From Enterobacter sp. JUb54 (GTDB lineage Bacteria; Pseudomonadota; Gammaproteobacteria; Enterobacterales; Enterobacteriaceae): DNA of 64,000 nt. The position numbers and the translations under genes were made by a program. The stretch covers positions 4,340,001 to 4,404,000 of the forward strand of contig NZ_CP060418.1 in the NCBI RefSeq assembly GCF_014298075.1. The letters are read 5' to 3'. The notes beneath the pieces are model-generated. The model was given only the letters and a program-made list of their open reading frames with translations. It was not told the DNA's origin and did not search any database. Of the stretch, positions 33,393 to 44,040 are shown piece after piece. Each line of letters starts with the position of its first letter. Within the stretch, counting starts at the first letter, position 1.

Positions 33393-34496
33393 ATGAACAT
33401 GAAGGGTAAAGCGTTACTGGCAGGATGTATCGCCTTGATTATGAGCAATGCCGCGCTGGCAGAAGACATCAAAATTGCCGTGGTTGGCGCGATGTCTGGT
33501 CCGGTAGCGCAGTATGGCGACCAGGAGTTTACCGGTGCCGAGCAGGCGGTTGCTGATATCAACGCCAAAGGCGGGATCAAAGGCAATAAGCTGCAGATCG
33601 TTAAATATGATGACGCTTGCGACCCGAAACAGGCGGTAGCGGTTGCCAACAAAGTGGTCAACGATGGCATTAAGTACGTTATCGGCCACTTATGCTCTTC
33701 TTCTACCCAGCCAGCATCCGATATCTATGAAGACGAAGGCATTCTGATGATTACGCCAGCGGCGACGGCTCCGGAGCTGACCGCGCGTGGTTATAAAATG
33801 ATTCTGCGTACCACCGGCCTGGATTCTGACCAGGGTCCGACGGCGGCAAAATATATTATCGAGAAAGTGAAGCCGCAGCGCATCGCTATCGTTCACGACA
33901 AGCAGCAGTATGGTGAAGGCCTGGCCCGCGCGGTACAGGATGGCCTGAAGAAAGGCGGCGCGAACATCGTCTTCTTCGACGGTATCACCGCCGGTGAGAA
34001 AGACTTCTCCACGCTGGTTGCGCGTCTGAAGAAAGAAAATATCGACTTCGTTTACTACGGTGGCTACCACCCGGAAATGGGGCAGATTCTGCGCCAGTCT
34101 CGTGCCGCCGGCCTGAAAACGCAGTTTATGGGACCGGAAGGCGTGGCCAACGTTTCTCTGTCTAACATCGCCGGTCAGTCCGCTGAAGGCATGCTGGTCA
34201 CGAAACCGAAGAACTACGATCAGGTACCGGCGAACAAACCGATTGTTGACGCGATTAAAGCTAAAAAACAGGATCCGAGCGGCGCGTTCGTCTGGACCAC
34301 CTATGCGGCAATCCAGTCGCTGGACGCTGGCCTGAATCAGTCCGAAGACCCGGCAGAAATCGTGAAATACCTGAAGGCAAACTCGGTTGATACCGTGATG
34401 GGGCCGCTGTCATGGGATGCGAAGGGCGACCTGAAAGGCTTCGAGTTCGGCGTGTTTACCTGGCACGCGGATGGCACCGCCACCGACGCCAAATAA
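33393..34496 (+). CDS. livJ: Leu/Ile/Val-binding periplasmic protein LivJ
   Basis: 367 residues from the ATG at 33393 (GGGAG upstream), the E. coli length; an in-frame ATG 15 bases earlier is rejected. Signal peptide of 23 residues ending 'SNAALA', then a type I periplasmic-binding fold starting '[19 protein letters not shown]'. The pair of cysteines in 'DDACDP' and 'GHLCSSST' is conserved in this family. It delivers leucine, isoleucine and valine to LivHMGF. The gene is monocistronic and a repeat cluster follows. Confidence 0.96.
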   Translation: MNMKGKALLAGCIALIMSNAALAEDIKIAVVGAMSGPVAQYGDQEFTGAEQAVADINAKGGIKGNKLQIVKYDDACDPKQAVAVANKVVNDGIKYVIGHLCSSSTQPASDIYEDEGILMITPAATAPELTARGYKMILRTTGLDSDQGPTAAKYIIEKVKPQRIAIVHDKQQYGEGLARAVQDGLKKGGANIVFFDGITAGEKDFSTLVARLKKENIDFVYYGGYHPEMGQILRQSRAAGLKTQFMGPEGVANVSLSNIAGQSAEGMLVTKPKNYDQVPANKPIVDAIKAKKQDPSGAFVWTTYAAIQSLDAGLNQSEDPAEIVKYLKANSVDTVMGPLSWDAKGDLKGFEFGVFTWHADGTATDAK

Positions 34497-34506
34497 TTTA
34501 ACCTTC

Positions 34507-34703
34507 GCCTTTCACGCTACAGGTGTGTTGGCTGCGCTGCTCAACCCCGGTCACTTACTCGTGTAAGCTCCCGGGGATTTCGACGCTTGCCGCTTGCCTG
34601 TAGCATGAAATTCTTGGTTAAATAAGCTGACAGCCTTTCACGCTACAGGTGTGTTGGCTGCGCTCCGCAACCCCGGTCACTTACTGATGTAAGCACCCGG
34701 GAA
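34507..34703. repeat. Two tandem diverged ERIC-like elements after livJ
   Basis: The stretch starting 'gcctttcacgctacaggtg' at 34507 recurs at 34633, an exact offset of 126, which is about one ERIC length. Each copy holds the ERIC core in reverse ('cggtcacttact..gtaagc.cccggg'). The first copy runs to about 34609; the second is cut short near 34703 and passes into a REP pair. Both differ from the classical ERIC at their ends. Confidence 0.75.
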
Positions 34704-34728
34704 TAACCGGGTGGGTGGTTTACGCTTT

Positions 34729-34808
34729 CCCCGGTGGCGCTGCGCTTACCGGGCTACAGGTGTCTGCTTTTGGTAGCCCGGATAAGGCGCGATGCGCCGC
34801 CATCCGGG
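34729..34808. repeat. REP/BIME pair before panM
   Basis: Two REP palindromes in opposite orientation: 34729-34757 (ending 'taccgggctaca') and 34773-34808 ('gtagcccggataaggcgcg' onward). They sit between the convergent livJ and panM genes. Confidence 0.8.
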
Positions 34809-34814
34809 ATGTTT

Positions 34815-35198
34815 TTAACGTTTTTCCCAGCCGTCCTGGTGTGCGCTAAAGCCCAGCGCCTGCATAAATGCCGACATCACCGTCTTGTCTTCTACGCCGG
34901 CTGCGTTGACCCGCCAGCGGCCGATCTCCGGGTTATCCTGCAGGATCTCTTCCACTAAATACTGCCCGACGCCGCGTCGACGGGTGACTTCGCGTACGCA
35001 GAGCGCGCTGAGCTCGCCGGCATCGCCACTTAACGTCACACGCACGGAAGCCAGCAGGCGCTCGTTAAAGCGGGCGGCGTAAACCCGGTGATGGTCGTCC
35101 AGCGGGATCGCGTCGAGATCCTGTGACGGCCAAATTTTCCCTAAGTCGATGCGATCCTGTTCGCCGAAGAGCGGTAATCGAATAATGGTCAGTTTCAT
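34815..35198 (-). CDS. panM: PanD maturation factor PanM (PanZ)
   Basis: 127 residues, as in E. coli. GNAT fold with the acetyl-CoA loop in 'VREVTRRRGVGQYLVEEIL'. PanM binds acetyl-CoA and pushes the pro-form of aspartate decarboxylase PanD to cleave itself, so that beta-alanine and coenzyme A can be made. As in E. coli it lies between livJ and livK on the opposite strand. Confidence 0.95.
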   Translation of the reverse strand: MKLTIIRLPLFGEQDRIDLGKIWPSQDLDAIPLDDHHRVYAARFNERLLASVRVTLSGDAGELSALCVREVTRRRGVGQYLVEEILQDNPEIGRWRVNAAGVEDKTVMSAFMQALGFSAHQDGWEKR

Positions 35199-35600
35199 GC
35201 ACAGCTTGCCCCGTCAAAATGAAGGAGTCAGTGTACCCAAATTTGCCGTCAGGCAGGGTGCTGTTTTTTTCCTGTTCATTAGGGGATTCGTTTTCCTGAG
35301 GTAATCAGAGTAGCGCAATGCGTCATGGATCGAAAAATAAGCAGAATTTTTACCTAATGTGCAGCGTTTTATTCCGCCTTATGTATCGTTATATTATGCT
35401 GGGAACGGGACTTTTTTTGTTTATCTTCGACTTATTTCAGAATATTATCTTCGCTTAATAGCCTGAAATATAGAGATTTTACGCTAAAATCAGGTAAAAA
35501 CTTCGCTAAACCCTTAAAGACAATGGTAAAAGTAGCGTTGTTTAATAAAAGCACAGAATGCTTTTTAACCATAAAAATACAAAATATATAAACCCTAAAT
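35199..35600. other. A+T-rich spacer between panM and livK
   Basis: No gene seen. Much of it is A+T-rich with T runs (for example 'ggactttttttgtttatct'), as expected for the long livK leader and the panM promoter. The ERIC element directly follows. Confidence 0.55.
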
Positions 35601-35714
35601 AATTCGAGTTGCAGGAAGGCGGCGACGCAGAGAATCCCCAGGAGCTTACTGAAGTAAGTGACTGGGGTGAACGAGTACAGCCAACACTCATGCAGCTTGA
35701 AGTATGACGGGTAT
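35601..35714 (+). repeat. ERIC element in front of livK
   Basis: The core 'gaatccccaggagcttact' followed by 'gaagtaagtgactggggtga' is the classical enterobacterial repetitive intergenic consensus. The outer ends 'aattcgagttgcagg' and 'cttgaagtatgacgggtat' are also typical, so the element is close to full length. Its end is 29 bases from the livK start, so it must be in the livK leader if the transcript begins upstream of it. Confidence 0.92.
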
Positions 35715-35743
35715 ACACCACATCACGAACGGGGTTCTGCAGC

Positions 35744-36853
35744 ATGAACAGGAACGCGAAAACGATTATTGCGGGATTTGTCGCACTGGCGATGTCGCAC
35801 ACGGTTATGGCCAAAGATATTAAAGTTGCGGTTGTCGGCGCGATGTCCGGTCCGGTCGCTCAGTGGGGCGACATGGAGTTCAACGGCGCGCGTCAGGCAA
35901 TCAAAGACATCAACGCCCAGGGCGGCATTAAGGGCGATAAGCTGGTTGGCGTTGAATTTGACGATGCCTGCGACCCGAAACAGGCCGTCGCGGTAGCGAA
36001 CAAAATTGTTAACGAAGGCATCCAGTACGTCATCGGTCACCTGTGCTCTTCTTCCACCCAGCCGGCCTCTGATATCTATGAAGATGAAGGCATTCTGATG
36101 ATCTCCCCGGGCGCCACCAACCCGGAACTGACGCAGCGCGGCTACCAGTACATCATGCGCACCGCCGGTCTGGACTCTTCCCAGGGGCCGACCGCCGCGA
36201 AATACATTCTGGAAAAAGTGAAGCCGCAGCGCATCGCCATCATCCACGACAAACAGCAATACGGTGAAGGCCTGGCGCGTTCCGTCCAGGATAGCCTGAA
36301 AAAAGCCAATGCCAACATTGTCTTCTTCGACGGCATTACCGCCGGTGAGAAAGACTTCTCGGCGCTGCTGGCCCGCCTGCAAAAAGAGAATATCGATTTC
36401 GTTTACTACGGTGGCTACTACCCGGAAATGGGGCAGATGCTGCGCCAGGCACGCTCCGTGGGCCTGAAAACCGTGTTTATGGGACCGGAAGGCGTGGGTA
36501 ACGCATCGCTGTCTAACATCGCCGGTGCAGCCGCAGAAGGCATGCTGGTGACAATGCCGAAACGCTACGACCAGGACCCGGCGAACAGCGCTATCGTCGA
36601 GGCGCTGAAAGCAGAGAAAAAAGATCCGAGTGGCCCGTATGTCTGGATTACCTACGCTGCCGTGCAGTCGTTAGCCCAGGCAATGGACAGAAGTAGCAGC
36701 CAGGAACCGCTGGACTTAATTAAAGATCTGAAAGCTCACGGGGCGAAAACCGTGATTGGGCCGCTGAATTGGGACGAAAAAGGCGATTTGAAGGGATTTG
36801 AGTTTGGTGTCTTCCAGTGGCATGCGGATGGATCATCCTCTGTCGCAAAATAA
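35744..36853 (+). CDS. livK: Leucine-specific periplasmic binding protein LivK
   Basis: 369 residues, as in E. coli. Signal peptide ending 'SHTVMA', then '[19 protein letters not shown]'. It is very similar to LivJ throughout (type I binding fold, same cysteine pair), differing in the ligand pocket that makes LivK leucine-specific. First gene of livKHMGF. livH follows after 53 bases. An ERIC element lies just upstream. Confidence 0.96.
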   Translation: MNRNAKTIIAGFVALAMSHTVMAKDIKVAVVGAMSGPVAQWGDMEFNGARQAIKDINAQGGIKGDKLVGVEFDDACDPKQAVAVANKIVNEGIQYVIGHLCSSSTQPASDIYEDEGILMISPGATNPELTQRGYQYIMRTAGLDSSQGPTAAKYILEKVKPQRIAIIHDKQQYGEGLARSVQDSLKKANANIVFFDGITAGEKDFSALLARLQKENIDFVYYGGYYPEMGQMLRQARSVGLKTVFMGPEGVGNASLSNIAGAAAEGMLVTMPKRYDQDPANSAIVEALKAEKKDPSGPYVWITYAAVQSLAQAMDRSSSQEPLDLIKDLKAHGAKTVIGPLNWDEKGDLKGFEFGVFQWHADGSSSVAK

Positions 36854-36906
36854 GATGCGTTATCCCACCGCCCGCGTAAAACGGGCGGCATGAAAAAGGT
36901 TACCTT

Positions 36907-37833
36907 ATGTCCGAGCAGTTTCTCTACTTTCTGCAGCAGATGTTCAACGGCGTCACGCTGGGCAGTACTTACGCGCTGATCGCCATCGGTTATACGATGG
37001 TGTACGGCATTATCGGCATGATTAACTTCGCCCATGGCGAGGTCTACATGATTGGCAGCTACGTCTCCTTCATGATCATTGCCGCACTGATGATGATGGG
37101 GATTGATACCAGCTGGCTGCTGGTGGCCGCGGGTTTTGTCGGGGCGATTGTGATCGCCAGCGCCTACGGCTGGAGCATCGAGCGCGTGGCCTACCGGCCG
37201 GTGCGTAGCTCCAAGCGCCTGATTGCGCTGATCTCCGCCATCGGGATGTCTATCTTCCTGCAAAACTATGTCAGCCTGACGGAAGGGTCGCGCGACGTGG
37301 CGCTGCCGAGCCTGTTCAATGGCCAGTGGACGGTGGGCAGCAGCGAAAACTTCTCTGCGACCATCACCACCATGCAACTGGTGATCTGGGTCGTGACCTT
37401 TGTGGCGATGCTGGCACTGACGCTGTTTATTCGCTACTCCCGCATGGGCCGCGCCTGTCGTGCCTGTGCTGAAGACCTGAAAATGGCGAGCCTGCTCGGG
37501 ATTAACACCGACCGGGTGATTGCCCTGACCTTTGTTATCGGCGCGGCAATGGCGGCGGTAGCGGGCGTTCTGCTGGGTCAGTTCTATGGCGTTATCAACC
37601 CGTATATCGGCTTTATGGCCGGGATGAAAGCCTTTACTGCTGCGGTTCTGGGCGGCATCGGCAGTATCCCTGGCGCGATGATCGGCGGGCTGATCCTCGG
37701 CATCGCCGAAGCGCTCTCTTCTGCCTACCTCAGCACGGAATATAAAGACGTGGTCTCCTTCGCGTTGTTGATTCTGGTGCTGTTGGTGATGCCTACCGGC
37801 ATTCTGGGTCGTCCGGAGGTAGAGAAAGTATGA
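36907..37833 (+). CDS. livH: Branched-chain amino acid ABC transporter permease LivH
   Basis: 308 residues, as in E. coli. Multi-span membrane protein; '[31 protein letters not shown]' is the hallmark start of this permease family, and '[21 protein letters not shown]' is near the C-terminus. It forms the channel with LivM. Its stop overlaps the livM start (ATGA). Confidence 0.96.
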   Translation: MSEQFLYFLQQMFNGVTLGSTYALIAIGYTMVYGIIGMINFAHGEVYMIGSYVSFMIIAALMMMGIDTSWLLVAAGFVGAIVIASAYGWSIERVAYRPVRSSKRLIALISAIGMSIFLQNYVSLTEGSRDVALPSLFNGQWTVGSSENFSATITTMQLVIWVVTFVAMLALTLFIRYSRMGRACRACAEDLKMASLLGINTDRVIALTFVIGAAMAAVAGVLLGQFYGVINPYIGFMAGMKAFTAAVLGGIGSIPGAMIGGLILGIAEALSSAYLSTEYKDVVSFALLILVLLVMPTGILGRPEVEKV

Positions 37834-39107
37834 AACCGATGCATATTGCGATGTCGCTGCTGTCTGCGGCGATGTTCTTTGTTCTGGCCGGCGTGTTTAT
37901 GGGCGTGCAGCTGGAGCTGGACGGCACCAAACTGGTGGTGGACACCGCCGCCGATATCCGCTGGCAGTGGATCTTTATCGGCACCGCGGTGGTCTTCTTC
38001 TTCCAGTTGATGCGTCCGCTGTTCCAGAAAACCCTGAAGAATGTCTCCGGGCCGAAGTTTATTATGCCGGCTATCGACGGGTCGACGGTGAAACAGAAGC
38101 TGTTCCTGGTGGCGCTGCTGGTGATCGCCGTGGCGTGGCCGTTTATGGTGTCGCGCGGCACGGTGGATATTGCCACCCTGACGATGATTTATATCATTCT
38201 CGGGCTGGGGCTTAACGTGGTTGTGGGGCTGTCAGGCCTGCTGGTGCTGGGCTACGGCGGTTTCTATGCCATCGGCGCCTATACCTTTGCGCTGCTGAAC
38301 CACTATTACGGCCTCGGTTTCTGGACCTGTCTGCCGCTGGCGGGCCTGGTGTCTGCCGCCGCGGGCTTCCTGCTGGGCTTCCCGGTGCTGCGCCTGCGCG
38401 GTGACTATCTGGCCATCGTGACGCTGGGCTTCGGCGAAATCGTGCGTATCCTGCTGCTCAACAACACCGAAGTGACCGGCGGCCCGAACGGCATCAGCCA
38501 GATCCCTAAGCCGACGCTGTTTGGTCTTGAGTTTAGCCGTAGCGCCCGTGAAGGCGGCTGGGATACCTTCAGTAACTTCTTTGGTATGAAGTACGATCCG
38601 GCTGACAGGGTCATTTTCCTCTATCTGGTGGCGCTGCTGCTGGTGGTACTGTCGCTGTTTGTGATTAACCGCCTGCTGCGCATGCCGCTGGGGCGCGCGT
38701 GGGAAGCGCTGCGTGAAGATGAAATTGCTTGTCGCTCGCTGGGCCTTAGCCCGACGCGCATCAAGCTGACCGCCTTTACCATCAGTGCCGCGTTTGCCGG
38801 TTTTGCCGGGACGCTGTTTGCCGCTCGTCAGGGCTTTGTCAGTCCGGAATCCTTCACCTTTGCCGAGTCGGCTTTCGTGCTGGCAATTGTGGTGCTCGGC
38901 GGCATGGGCTCGCAGTTTGCGGTGATCCTTGCGGCGGTGCTGCTGGTGGTATCGCGCGAACTGATGCGTGATTTCAACGAATACAGCATGTTGATGCTGG
39001 GTGGTTTGATGGTGCTGATGATGATCTGGCGTCCGCAGGGACTGTTGCCGATGACGCGCCCGCAGCTGAAGCTGAAAAAAGTTCAGGCGAAAGGAGAGCA
39101 GGCATGA
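37830..39107 (+). CDS. livM: Branched-chain amino acid ABC transporter permease LivM
   Basis: 425 residues, as in E. coli. An N-terminal extension with three hydrophobic segments precedes the core permease, which carries '[27 protein letters not shown]' and the coupling region '[22 protein letters not shown]'. Coupled by ATGA overlaps to livH and livG. Confidence 0.96.
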   Translation: MKPMHIAMSLLSAAMFFVLAGVFMGVQLELDGTKLVVDTAADIRWQWIFIGTAVVFFFQLMRPLFQKTLKNVSGPKFIMPAIDGSTVKQKLFLVALLVIAVAWPFMVSRGTVDIATLTMIYIILGLGLNVVVGLSGLLVLGYGGFYAIGAYTFALLNHYYGLGFWTCLPLAGLVSAAAGFLLGFPVLRLRGDYLAIVTLGFGEIVRILLLNNTEVTGGPNGISQIPKPTLFGLEFSRSAREGGWDTFSNFFGMKYDPADRVIFLYLVALLLVVLSLFVINRLLRMPLGRAWEALREDEIACRSLGLSPTRIKLTAFTISAAFAGFAGTLFAARQGFVSPESFTFAESAFVLAIVVLGGMGSQFAVILAAVLLVVSRELMRDFNEYSMLMLGGLMVLMMIWRPQGLLPMTRPQLKLKKVQAKGEQA

Positions 39108-39871
39108 GTCAGCCATTATTATCCGTCAACGGCCTGATGATGCGCTTCGGCGGCCTCTTGGCGGTCAACAACGTGTCGCTTGAGCTGCGCCCGCAGGAGA
39201 TCGTCTCGCTGATTGGCCCTAACGGCGCCGGCAAAACCACGGTCTTCAACTGCCTGACCGGTTTTTATAAACCGACTGGCGGGACCATTAAACTGCGCGA
39301 TCAGCATCTCGAAGGGTTGCCGGGTCAGCAGATTGCCCGCATGGGCGTGGTCCGGACCTTCCAGCACGTGCGCCTGTTCCGTGAAATGACGGTGATTGAA
39401 AACCTGCTGGTGGCACAACATCAGCAGCTGAAAACCGGCGTATTTTCCGGGCTGCTGAAAACGCCGTCCTTCCGCCGCGCCCAGAGCGAGGCGCTGGACC
39501 GCGCTGCCACCTGGCTGGAGCGCATCGGCTTGCTGGAGCACGCCAACCGTCAGGCCAGTAACCTGGCCTACGGCGACCAGCGACGTCTGGAGATTGCCCG
39601 TTGCATGGTGACCCAGCCGGAAATTCTGATGCTGGATGAACCGGCGGCGGGTCTGAACCCGAAAGAGACCAAAGAGCTGGACGAGCTGATCGCCGAGCTG
39701 CGTAGTCATCACAACACCACCATCCTGCTGATTGAGCACGATATGAAGCTGGTGATGGGGATTTCCGATCGTATTTATGTGGTTAACCAGGGCACGCCGT
39801 TAGCTAACGGTACGCCGGAAGAGATCCGCAATAACCCGGACGTGATCCGCGCATACCTTGGTGAGGCATAA
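39104..39871 (+). CDS. livG: Branched-chain amino acid ABC transporter ATPase LivG
   Basis: 255 residues, as in E. coli. Walker A '[16 protein letters not shown]', Q-loop '[10 protein letters not shown]', signature '[13 protein letters not shown]' (the Liv-type LAYGDQ) and Walker B '[13 protein letters not shown]'. It hydrolyses ATP for LivHM-driven import, together with LivF. Confidence 0.97.
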   Translation: MSQPLLSVNGLMMRFGGLLAVNNVSLELRPQEIVSLIGPNGAGKTTVFNCLTGFYKPTGGTIKLRDQHLEGLPGQQIARMGVVRTFQHVRLFREMTVIENLLVAQHQQLKTGVFSGLLKTPSFRRAQSEALDRAATWLERIGLLEHANRQASNLAYGDQRRLEIARCMVTQPEILMLDEPAAGLNPKETKELDELIAELRSHHNTTILLIEHDMKLVMGISDRIYVVNQGTPLANGTPEEIRNNPDVIRAYLGEA

Positions 39872-39873
39872 GT

Positions 39874-40587
39874 ATGGAAAAAGTGATGTTATCTTTTGAC
39901 AACGTGAGCGCCCACTACGGCAAGATTCAGGCGCTGCATAACGTCAGTCTGCACATCAATCAGGGAGAGATCGTCACTCTGATTGGCGCCAACGGCGCGG
40001 GTAAAACCACGCTGCTTGGCACGCTGTGCGGCGACCCGCGCGCCTCCAGCGGCAAGGTGGTCTTTGATGGTAAAGATATTACCGACTGGCAGACCGCGAA
40101 AATCATGCGTGAAGCGGTGGCGATTGTGCCGGAAGGGCGTCGCGTCTTCTCGCGGATGACGGTAGAAGAGAACCTGGCGATGGGCGGTTTTTTTGCCGAC
40201 CGCGATCAGTTCCAGAGCCGCATTCAGTGGGTTTACGAGCTGTTCCCGCGCCTGCTTGAGCGTCGTATTCAGCGGGCGGGCACCATGTCCGGCGGCGAAC
40301 AGCAGATGCTGGCAATCGGTCGTGCGCTGATGAGCCAGCCGCGTCTGCTGCTGCTTGACGAGCCGTCCCTGGGGCTGGCGCCGATTATCATTCAGCAGAT
40401 TTTCAACACTATCGAACAGCTGCGCGAGCAGGGGATGACCATTTTCCTCGTCGAGCAGAACGCCAACCAGGCGCTGAAGCTGGCCGACCGTGGCTACGTG
40501 CTGGAAAACGGCCACGTGGTGCTGGAAGATACCGGCGACGCACTGCTGGCCAACGAGGCGGTACGCAGCGCCTATCTGGGCGGTTAA
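39874..40587 (+). CDS. livF: Branched-chain amino acid ABC transporter ATPase LivF
   Basis: 237 residues, as in E. coli. Walker A 'GANGAGKTTLLGTLCG', signature 'MSGGEQQMLAIGRALM' and Walker B 'LLLLDEPSLGLAP'. Last gene of the liv operon, two bases after livG; a REP pair follows. Confidence 0.97.
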   Translation: MEKVMLSFDNVSAHYGKIQALHNVSLHINQGEIVTLIGANGAGKTTLLGTLCGDPRASSGKVVFDGKDITDWQTAKIMREAVAIVPEGRRVFSRMTVEENLAMGGFFADRDQFQSRIQWVYELFPRLLERRIQRAGTMSGGEQQMLAIGRALMSQPRLLLLDEPSLGLAPIIIQQIFNTIEQLREQGMTIFLVEQNANQALKLADRGYVLENGHVVLEDTGDALLANEAVRSAYLGG

Positions 40588-40592
40588 AACGT

Positions 40593-40692
40593 CCCCGGCG
40601 GCGCTACGCCTGGCCGGGCTACCCTTGTGCGTGTTCAATAAAATGATTCCCGCACCGTAGCCCGGGCGAGGCGCTGGCGCCGACCCCGGGGG
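40593..40692. repeat. REP/BIME pair between livF and ugpB
   Basis: Palindromes at about 40593-40622 (ending 'ggccgggctac') and 40657-40692 (beginning 'gtagcccgggcgaggcg') face each other. They probably protect the livF 3' end and separate the liv and ugp operons. Confidence 0.75.
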
Positions 40693-40783
40693 GGTATCAC
40701 ATCTATTCGTGTCACAGCTCCCACTTTCCTGTCTCCGATCTTTCATCGTCTTGCCATCTCTTTGACGCCTTACTATCTTTTTT

Positions 40784-40830
40784 TTGTAATAAAAAAGTTA
40801 TTTTTCTGTAATTCGAGCATGTCATGTTAC
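40784..40830 (+). promoter_or_regulatory. ugpB promoter region with Pho-box-like repeats
   Basis: CTGTAAT (40806-40812) and ATGTCAT (40819-40825) resemble the CTGTCAT half-sites of a PhoB box, and a further TTTGTAAT lies upstream. The stretch matches what I recall of the E. coli ugpB promoter, which is controlled by PhoB (phosphate starvation) and CRP. Spacing of the two halves is not ideal, so the exact box is uncertain. Confidence 0.5.
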
Positions 40831-40887
40831 CCCCGCGAACATAAAACGCGTGAAATCGCGCATCTGGAACAACAAGAGAGATAACCG

Positions 40888-42204
40888 ATGATATCGTTAC
40901 GACATACAGCTTTAGGTCTGGCGCTCAGTCTGGCATGTGCCGGTCAGGCGCTGGCAGTCACCACCATCCCGTTCTGGCACTCGATGGAAGGGGAACTGGG
41001 TAAAGAAGTTGATTCTCTGGCGCAACGTTTCAACGCGGCCAATCCGGATTACAAAATTACGCCGGTGTACAAAGGCAACTACGAGCAGAGCCTGAGCGCC
41101 GGTATCGCGGCGTTCCGTACCGGTAACGCGCCCGCGCTGCTGCAGGTGTATGAAGTCGGTACCGCGACGATGATGGCCTCGAAAGCCATTAAGCCGGTGT
41201 ATCAGGTGTTCAGTGATGCGGGCATTAAGTTCGATGAATCGCAGTTCGTGCCGACCGTTTCCGGTTACTACACCGATTCAAAAAGCGGCCATCTCCTCTC
41301 CCAGCCGTTTAACAGCTCTACGCCGGTGTTGTACTACAACAAAGATGCCTTCAAAAAAGCCGGTTTAGACCCGGAGCAACCGCCAAAAACCTGGCAGGAG
41401 CTGGCCGCCTATACCGATAAGCTGAAAGCGGCGGGCATGAAGTGCGGTTACGCCAGCGGCTGGCAGGGCTGGATCCAAATTGAAAACTTCAGCGCCTGGC
41501 ATGGCCTGCCGGTGGCGACCAAAAACAACGGCTTCGACGGCACCGACGCGGTACTGGAGTTCAACAAGCCGGAGCAGGTGAAGCATATCGCCATGCTGGA
41601 AGCGATGAACAAGAAGGGCGACTTCAGCTATTTCGGGCGTAAAGACGAGTCCACCGAGAAGTTCTATAACGGTGACTGCGCCATTACCACCGCCTCTTCC
41701 GGTTCGCTGGCAGATATTCGTCAGTACGCCAAATTCAACTACGGCGTGGGCATGATGCCATACGACGCCGACGTGAAAGGCGCGCCGCAGAACGCCATTA
41801 TTGGCGGAGCCAGCCTGTGGGTGATGCAAGGTAAAGACAAAGAAACCTACACCGGCGTGGCGAAATTCCTCGAATACCTCGCTAAACCGGAAATCGCCGC
41901 GGAGTGGCACCAGAAAACCGGCTATCTGCCGATCACCACCGCCGCGTATGACCTGACCCGTCAGCAAGGCTTCTACGAGAAAAATCCGGGCGCGGATATC
42001 GCCACTCGCCAGATGCTGAACAAGCCGCCGTTGCCGTTCACCAAAGGCCTGCGTCTGGGCAACATGCCGCAGATCCGCACCATTGTGGATGAGGAACTGG
42101 AGAGCGTGTGGACCGGCAAGAAGACGCCACAGCAAGCGCTGGATTCAGCGGTTGAACGTGGTAACCAGCTGCTGCGCCGTTTCGAGCAGTCGACGAAGTC
42201 TTAA
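40888..42204 (+). CDS. ugpB: sn-Glycerol-3-phosphate periplasmic binding protein UgpB
   Basis: 438 residues, as in E. coli. Signal peptide ending 'GQALA', then '[18 protein letters not shown]' of a type II (MalE-like) binding protein. It binds glycerol-3-phosphate and glycerophosphodiesters for UgpAEC. A REP pair separates it from ugpA (105-base gap), in contrast to the tightly packed genes that follow. Confidence 0.96.
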   Translation: MISLRHTALGLALSLACAGQALAVTTIPFWHSMEGELGKEVDSLAQRFNAANPDYKITPVYKGNYEQSLSAGIAAFRTGNAPALLQVYEVGTATMMASKAIKPVYQVFSDAGIKFDESQFVPTVSGYYTDSKSGHLLSQPFNSSTPVLYYNKDAFKKAGLDPEQPPKTWQELAAYTDKLKAAGMKCGYASGWQGWIQIENFSAWHGLPVATKNNGFDGTDAVLEFNKPEQVKHIAMLEAMNKKGDFSYFGRKDESTEKFYNGDCAITTASSGSLADIRQYAKFNYGVGMMPYDADVKGAPQNAIIGGASLWVMQGKDKETYTGVAKFLEYLAKPEIAAEWHQKTGYLPITTAAYDLTRQQGFYEKNPGADIATRQMLNKPPLPFTKGLRLGNMPQIRTIVDEELESVWTGKKTPQQALDSAVERGNQLLRRFEQSTKS

Positions 42205-42211
42205 CCCTGTG

Positions 42212-42290
42212 CCCGGCGGCGTGATGCTGACCGGGCCTGTCGTTCGAGATTTTGTAGGCCGGGTCGGGCGCATGTCGCCTCCCGGCGTTT
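42212..42290. repeat. REP/BIME pair inside the ugp operon
   Basis: Palindromic units at about 42212-42238 ('cccggcggcgtgatgctgac' region) and 42256-42287 ('gtaggccgggtcgggcgca' region) lie between ugpB and ugpA. Such elements stabilise the upstream message, which would raise UgpB over the membrane subunits. Confidence 0.75.
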
Positions 42291-42309
42291 TCTGAAGAAG
42301 AGTTCCCTT

Positions 42310-43197
42310 ATGTCATCATCCCGTCCGGTATTCCGCTCGCGTTGGTTGCCCTATGTGCTGGTCGCGCCGCAGCTGATTATCACCGTTATTTTCTTTATCT
42401 GGCCCGCGGGTGAAGCGCTGTGGTATTCGCTACAAAGCGTTGATCCATTTGGCCTTTCCAGTCAGTTCGTTGGTCTGGACAACTTCATGACCCTGGTCCA
42501 TGACCCGTACTATCTGGCCTCGTTCTGGACCACCATTAAGTTCAGCACGCTGGTGACCTTCAGCGGCCTGATCATCTCCCTGTTCTTTGCGGCCCTGGTG
42601 GACTACGTCGTGCGCGGCAGCCGCTTTTATCAGACCCTGATGCTGCTGCCCTATGCGGTGGCGCCGGCGGTGGCGGCGGTGCTGTGGATTTTCCTTTTTA
42701 ATCCCGGGCGTGGGCTGATTACTCACTTCCTCGCCGAGATGGGTTACGACTGGAACCATGCGCAAAACAGCGGCCAGGCAATGTTCCTGGTGGTCTTTGC
42801 GTCGGTCTGGAAGCAGATCAGCTACAACTTCCTGTTTTTCTTCGCGGCATTGCAGTCAATTCCGCGATCGCTGGTCGAGGCCGCCGCCATTGATGGTGCC
42901 GGGCCGGTGCGGCGTTTCTTTAAGCTGGCGCTGCCGCTGATCGCGCCGGTCAGCTTCTTCCTGCTGGTGGTCAACCTGGTCTACGCCTTCTTCGATACCT
43001 TCCCGGTGATCGATGCGGCTACCGCCGGTGGCCCGGTACAGGCGACCACCACGTTGATCTACAAGATTTACCGCGAAGGCTTCGCCGGTCTTGACCTCTC
43101 CGCTTCCGCGGCTCAGTCGGTGGTATTGATGCTGCTGGTGATTGTGCTGACGGTGGTTCAGTTCCGCTATGTTGAAAGTAAGGTGCGCTACCAATGA
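42310..43197 (+). CDS. ugpA: Glycerol-3-phosphate ABC transporter permease UgpA
   Basis: 295 residues, as in E. coli. MalF-like permease with six helices; the EAA coupling loop is seen as '[22 protein letters not shown]'. Works with UgpE. Its stop overlaps the ugpE ATG (ATGA). Confidence 0.96.
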   Translation: MSSSRPVFRSRWLPYVLVAPQLIITVIFFIWPAGEALWYSLQSVDPFGLSSQFVGLDNFMTLVHDPYYLASFWTTIKFSTLVTFSGLIISLFFAALVDYVVRGSRFYQTLMLLPYAVAPAVAAVLWIFLFNPGRGLITHFLAEMGYDWNHAQNSGQAMFLVVFASVWKQISYNFLFFFAALQSIPRSLVEAAAIDGAGPVRRFFKLALPLIAPVSFFLLVVNLVYAFFDTFPVIDAATAGGPVQATTTLIYKIYREGFAGLDLSASAAQSVVLMLLVIVLTVVQFRYVESKVRYQ

Positions 43198-44039
43198 TTG
43201 AGAACCGTCGCGGGCTGACGATTTTCAGCCACACCATGCTGATCGTGGGGATTGCGGTGATCCTGTTCCCGCTGTATGTCGCGTTTGTTGCGGCGACGCT
43301 GGATAACAAGGCGGTGTTTGAGACGCCGATGACGCTGATCCCCGGCGGACACCTGCTGGATAACATGGCCACCATCTGGACCCAGGGCGTCGGGGCGAAC
43401 AGCGCGCCATTCTGGTTGATGATGCTCAACAGCTTCATCATGGCATTCGGCATCACGGTGGGGAAAATCGTGGTGTCGATGCTCTCGGCATTCGCCATCG
43501 TCTGGTTCCGTTTTCCCCTGCGTAACCTGTTCTTCTGGATGATTTTTATCACCCTGATGCTGCCGGTTGAGGTCCGTATTTTTCCGACGGTAGAAGTCAT
43601 CGCCAACCTGAAAATGCTCGACAGCTACGCCGGGCTGACGTTACCGCTGATGGCCTCGGCGACCGCCACCTTCTTGTTCCGTCAGTTCTTTATGACGCTG
43701 CCGGATGAGCTGATTGAAGCGGCACGCATCGACGGTGCTTCGCCGATGCGCTTTTTCCGCGACATCGTGCTGCCGCTGTCGAAAACCAATCTCGCGGCGC
43801 TGTTTGTGATCACCTTTATCTACGGCTGGAACCAGTATCTGTGGCCGCTGCTGATTATCCAGGACGTCAATCTTGGCACCGCGGTGGCGGGTATCAAAGG
43901 CATGATCGCCACCGGCGAGGGCACCACCCAGTGGAACCAGGTGATGGCGGCGATGCTGCTCACGCTTATTCCCCCGGTTGTTATCGTTTTAACCATGCAG
44001 CGCGCGTTTGTGCGTGGCCTGGTCGACAGTGAGAAATAA
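43194..44039 (+). CDS. ugpE: Glycerol-3-phosphate ABC transporter permease UgpE
   Basis: 281 residues, as in E. coli. MalG-like permease; EAA loop '[20 protein letters not shown]'. Forms the membrane channel with UgpA. ugpC follows after one base. Confidence 0.96.
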   Translation: MIENRRGLTIFSHTMLIVGIAVILFPLYVAFVAATLDNKAVFETPMTLIPGGHLLDNMATIWTQGVGANSAPFWLMMLNSFIMAFGITVGKIVVSMLSAFAIVWFRFPLRNLFFWMIFITLMLPVEVRIFPTVEVIANLKMLDSYAGLTLPLMASATATFLFRQFFMTLPDELIEAARIDGASPMRFFRDIVLPLSKTNLAALFVITFIYGWNQYLWPLLIIQDVNLGTAVAGIKGMIATGEGTTQWNQVMAAMLLTLIPPVVIVLTMQRAFVRGLVDSEK

Positions 44040-44040
44040 A

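Noticed and set aside
34507-35714. CRISPR-like repetition
   Set aside because: The repeats are ERIC and REP elements with unequal spacing and no regular spacers, and no cas gene is in the window.
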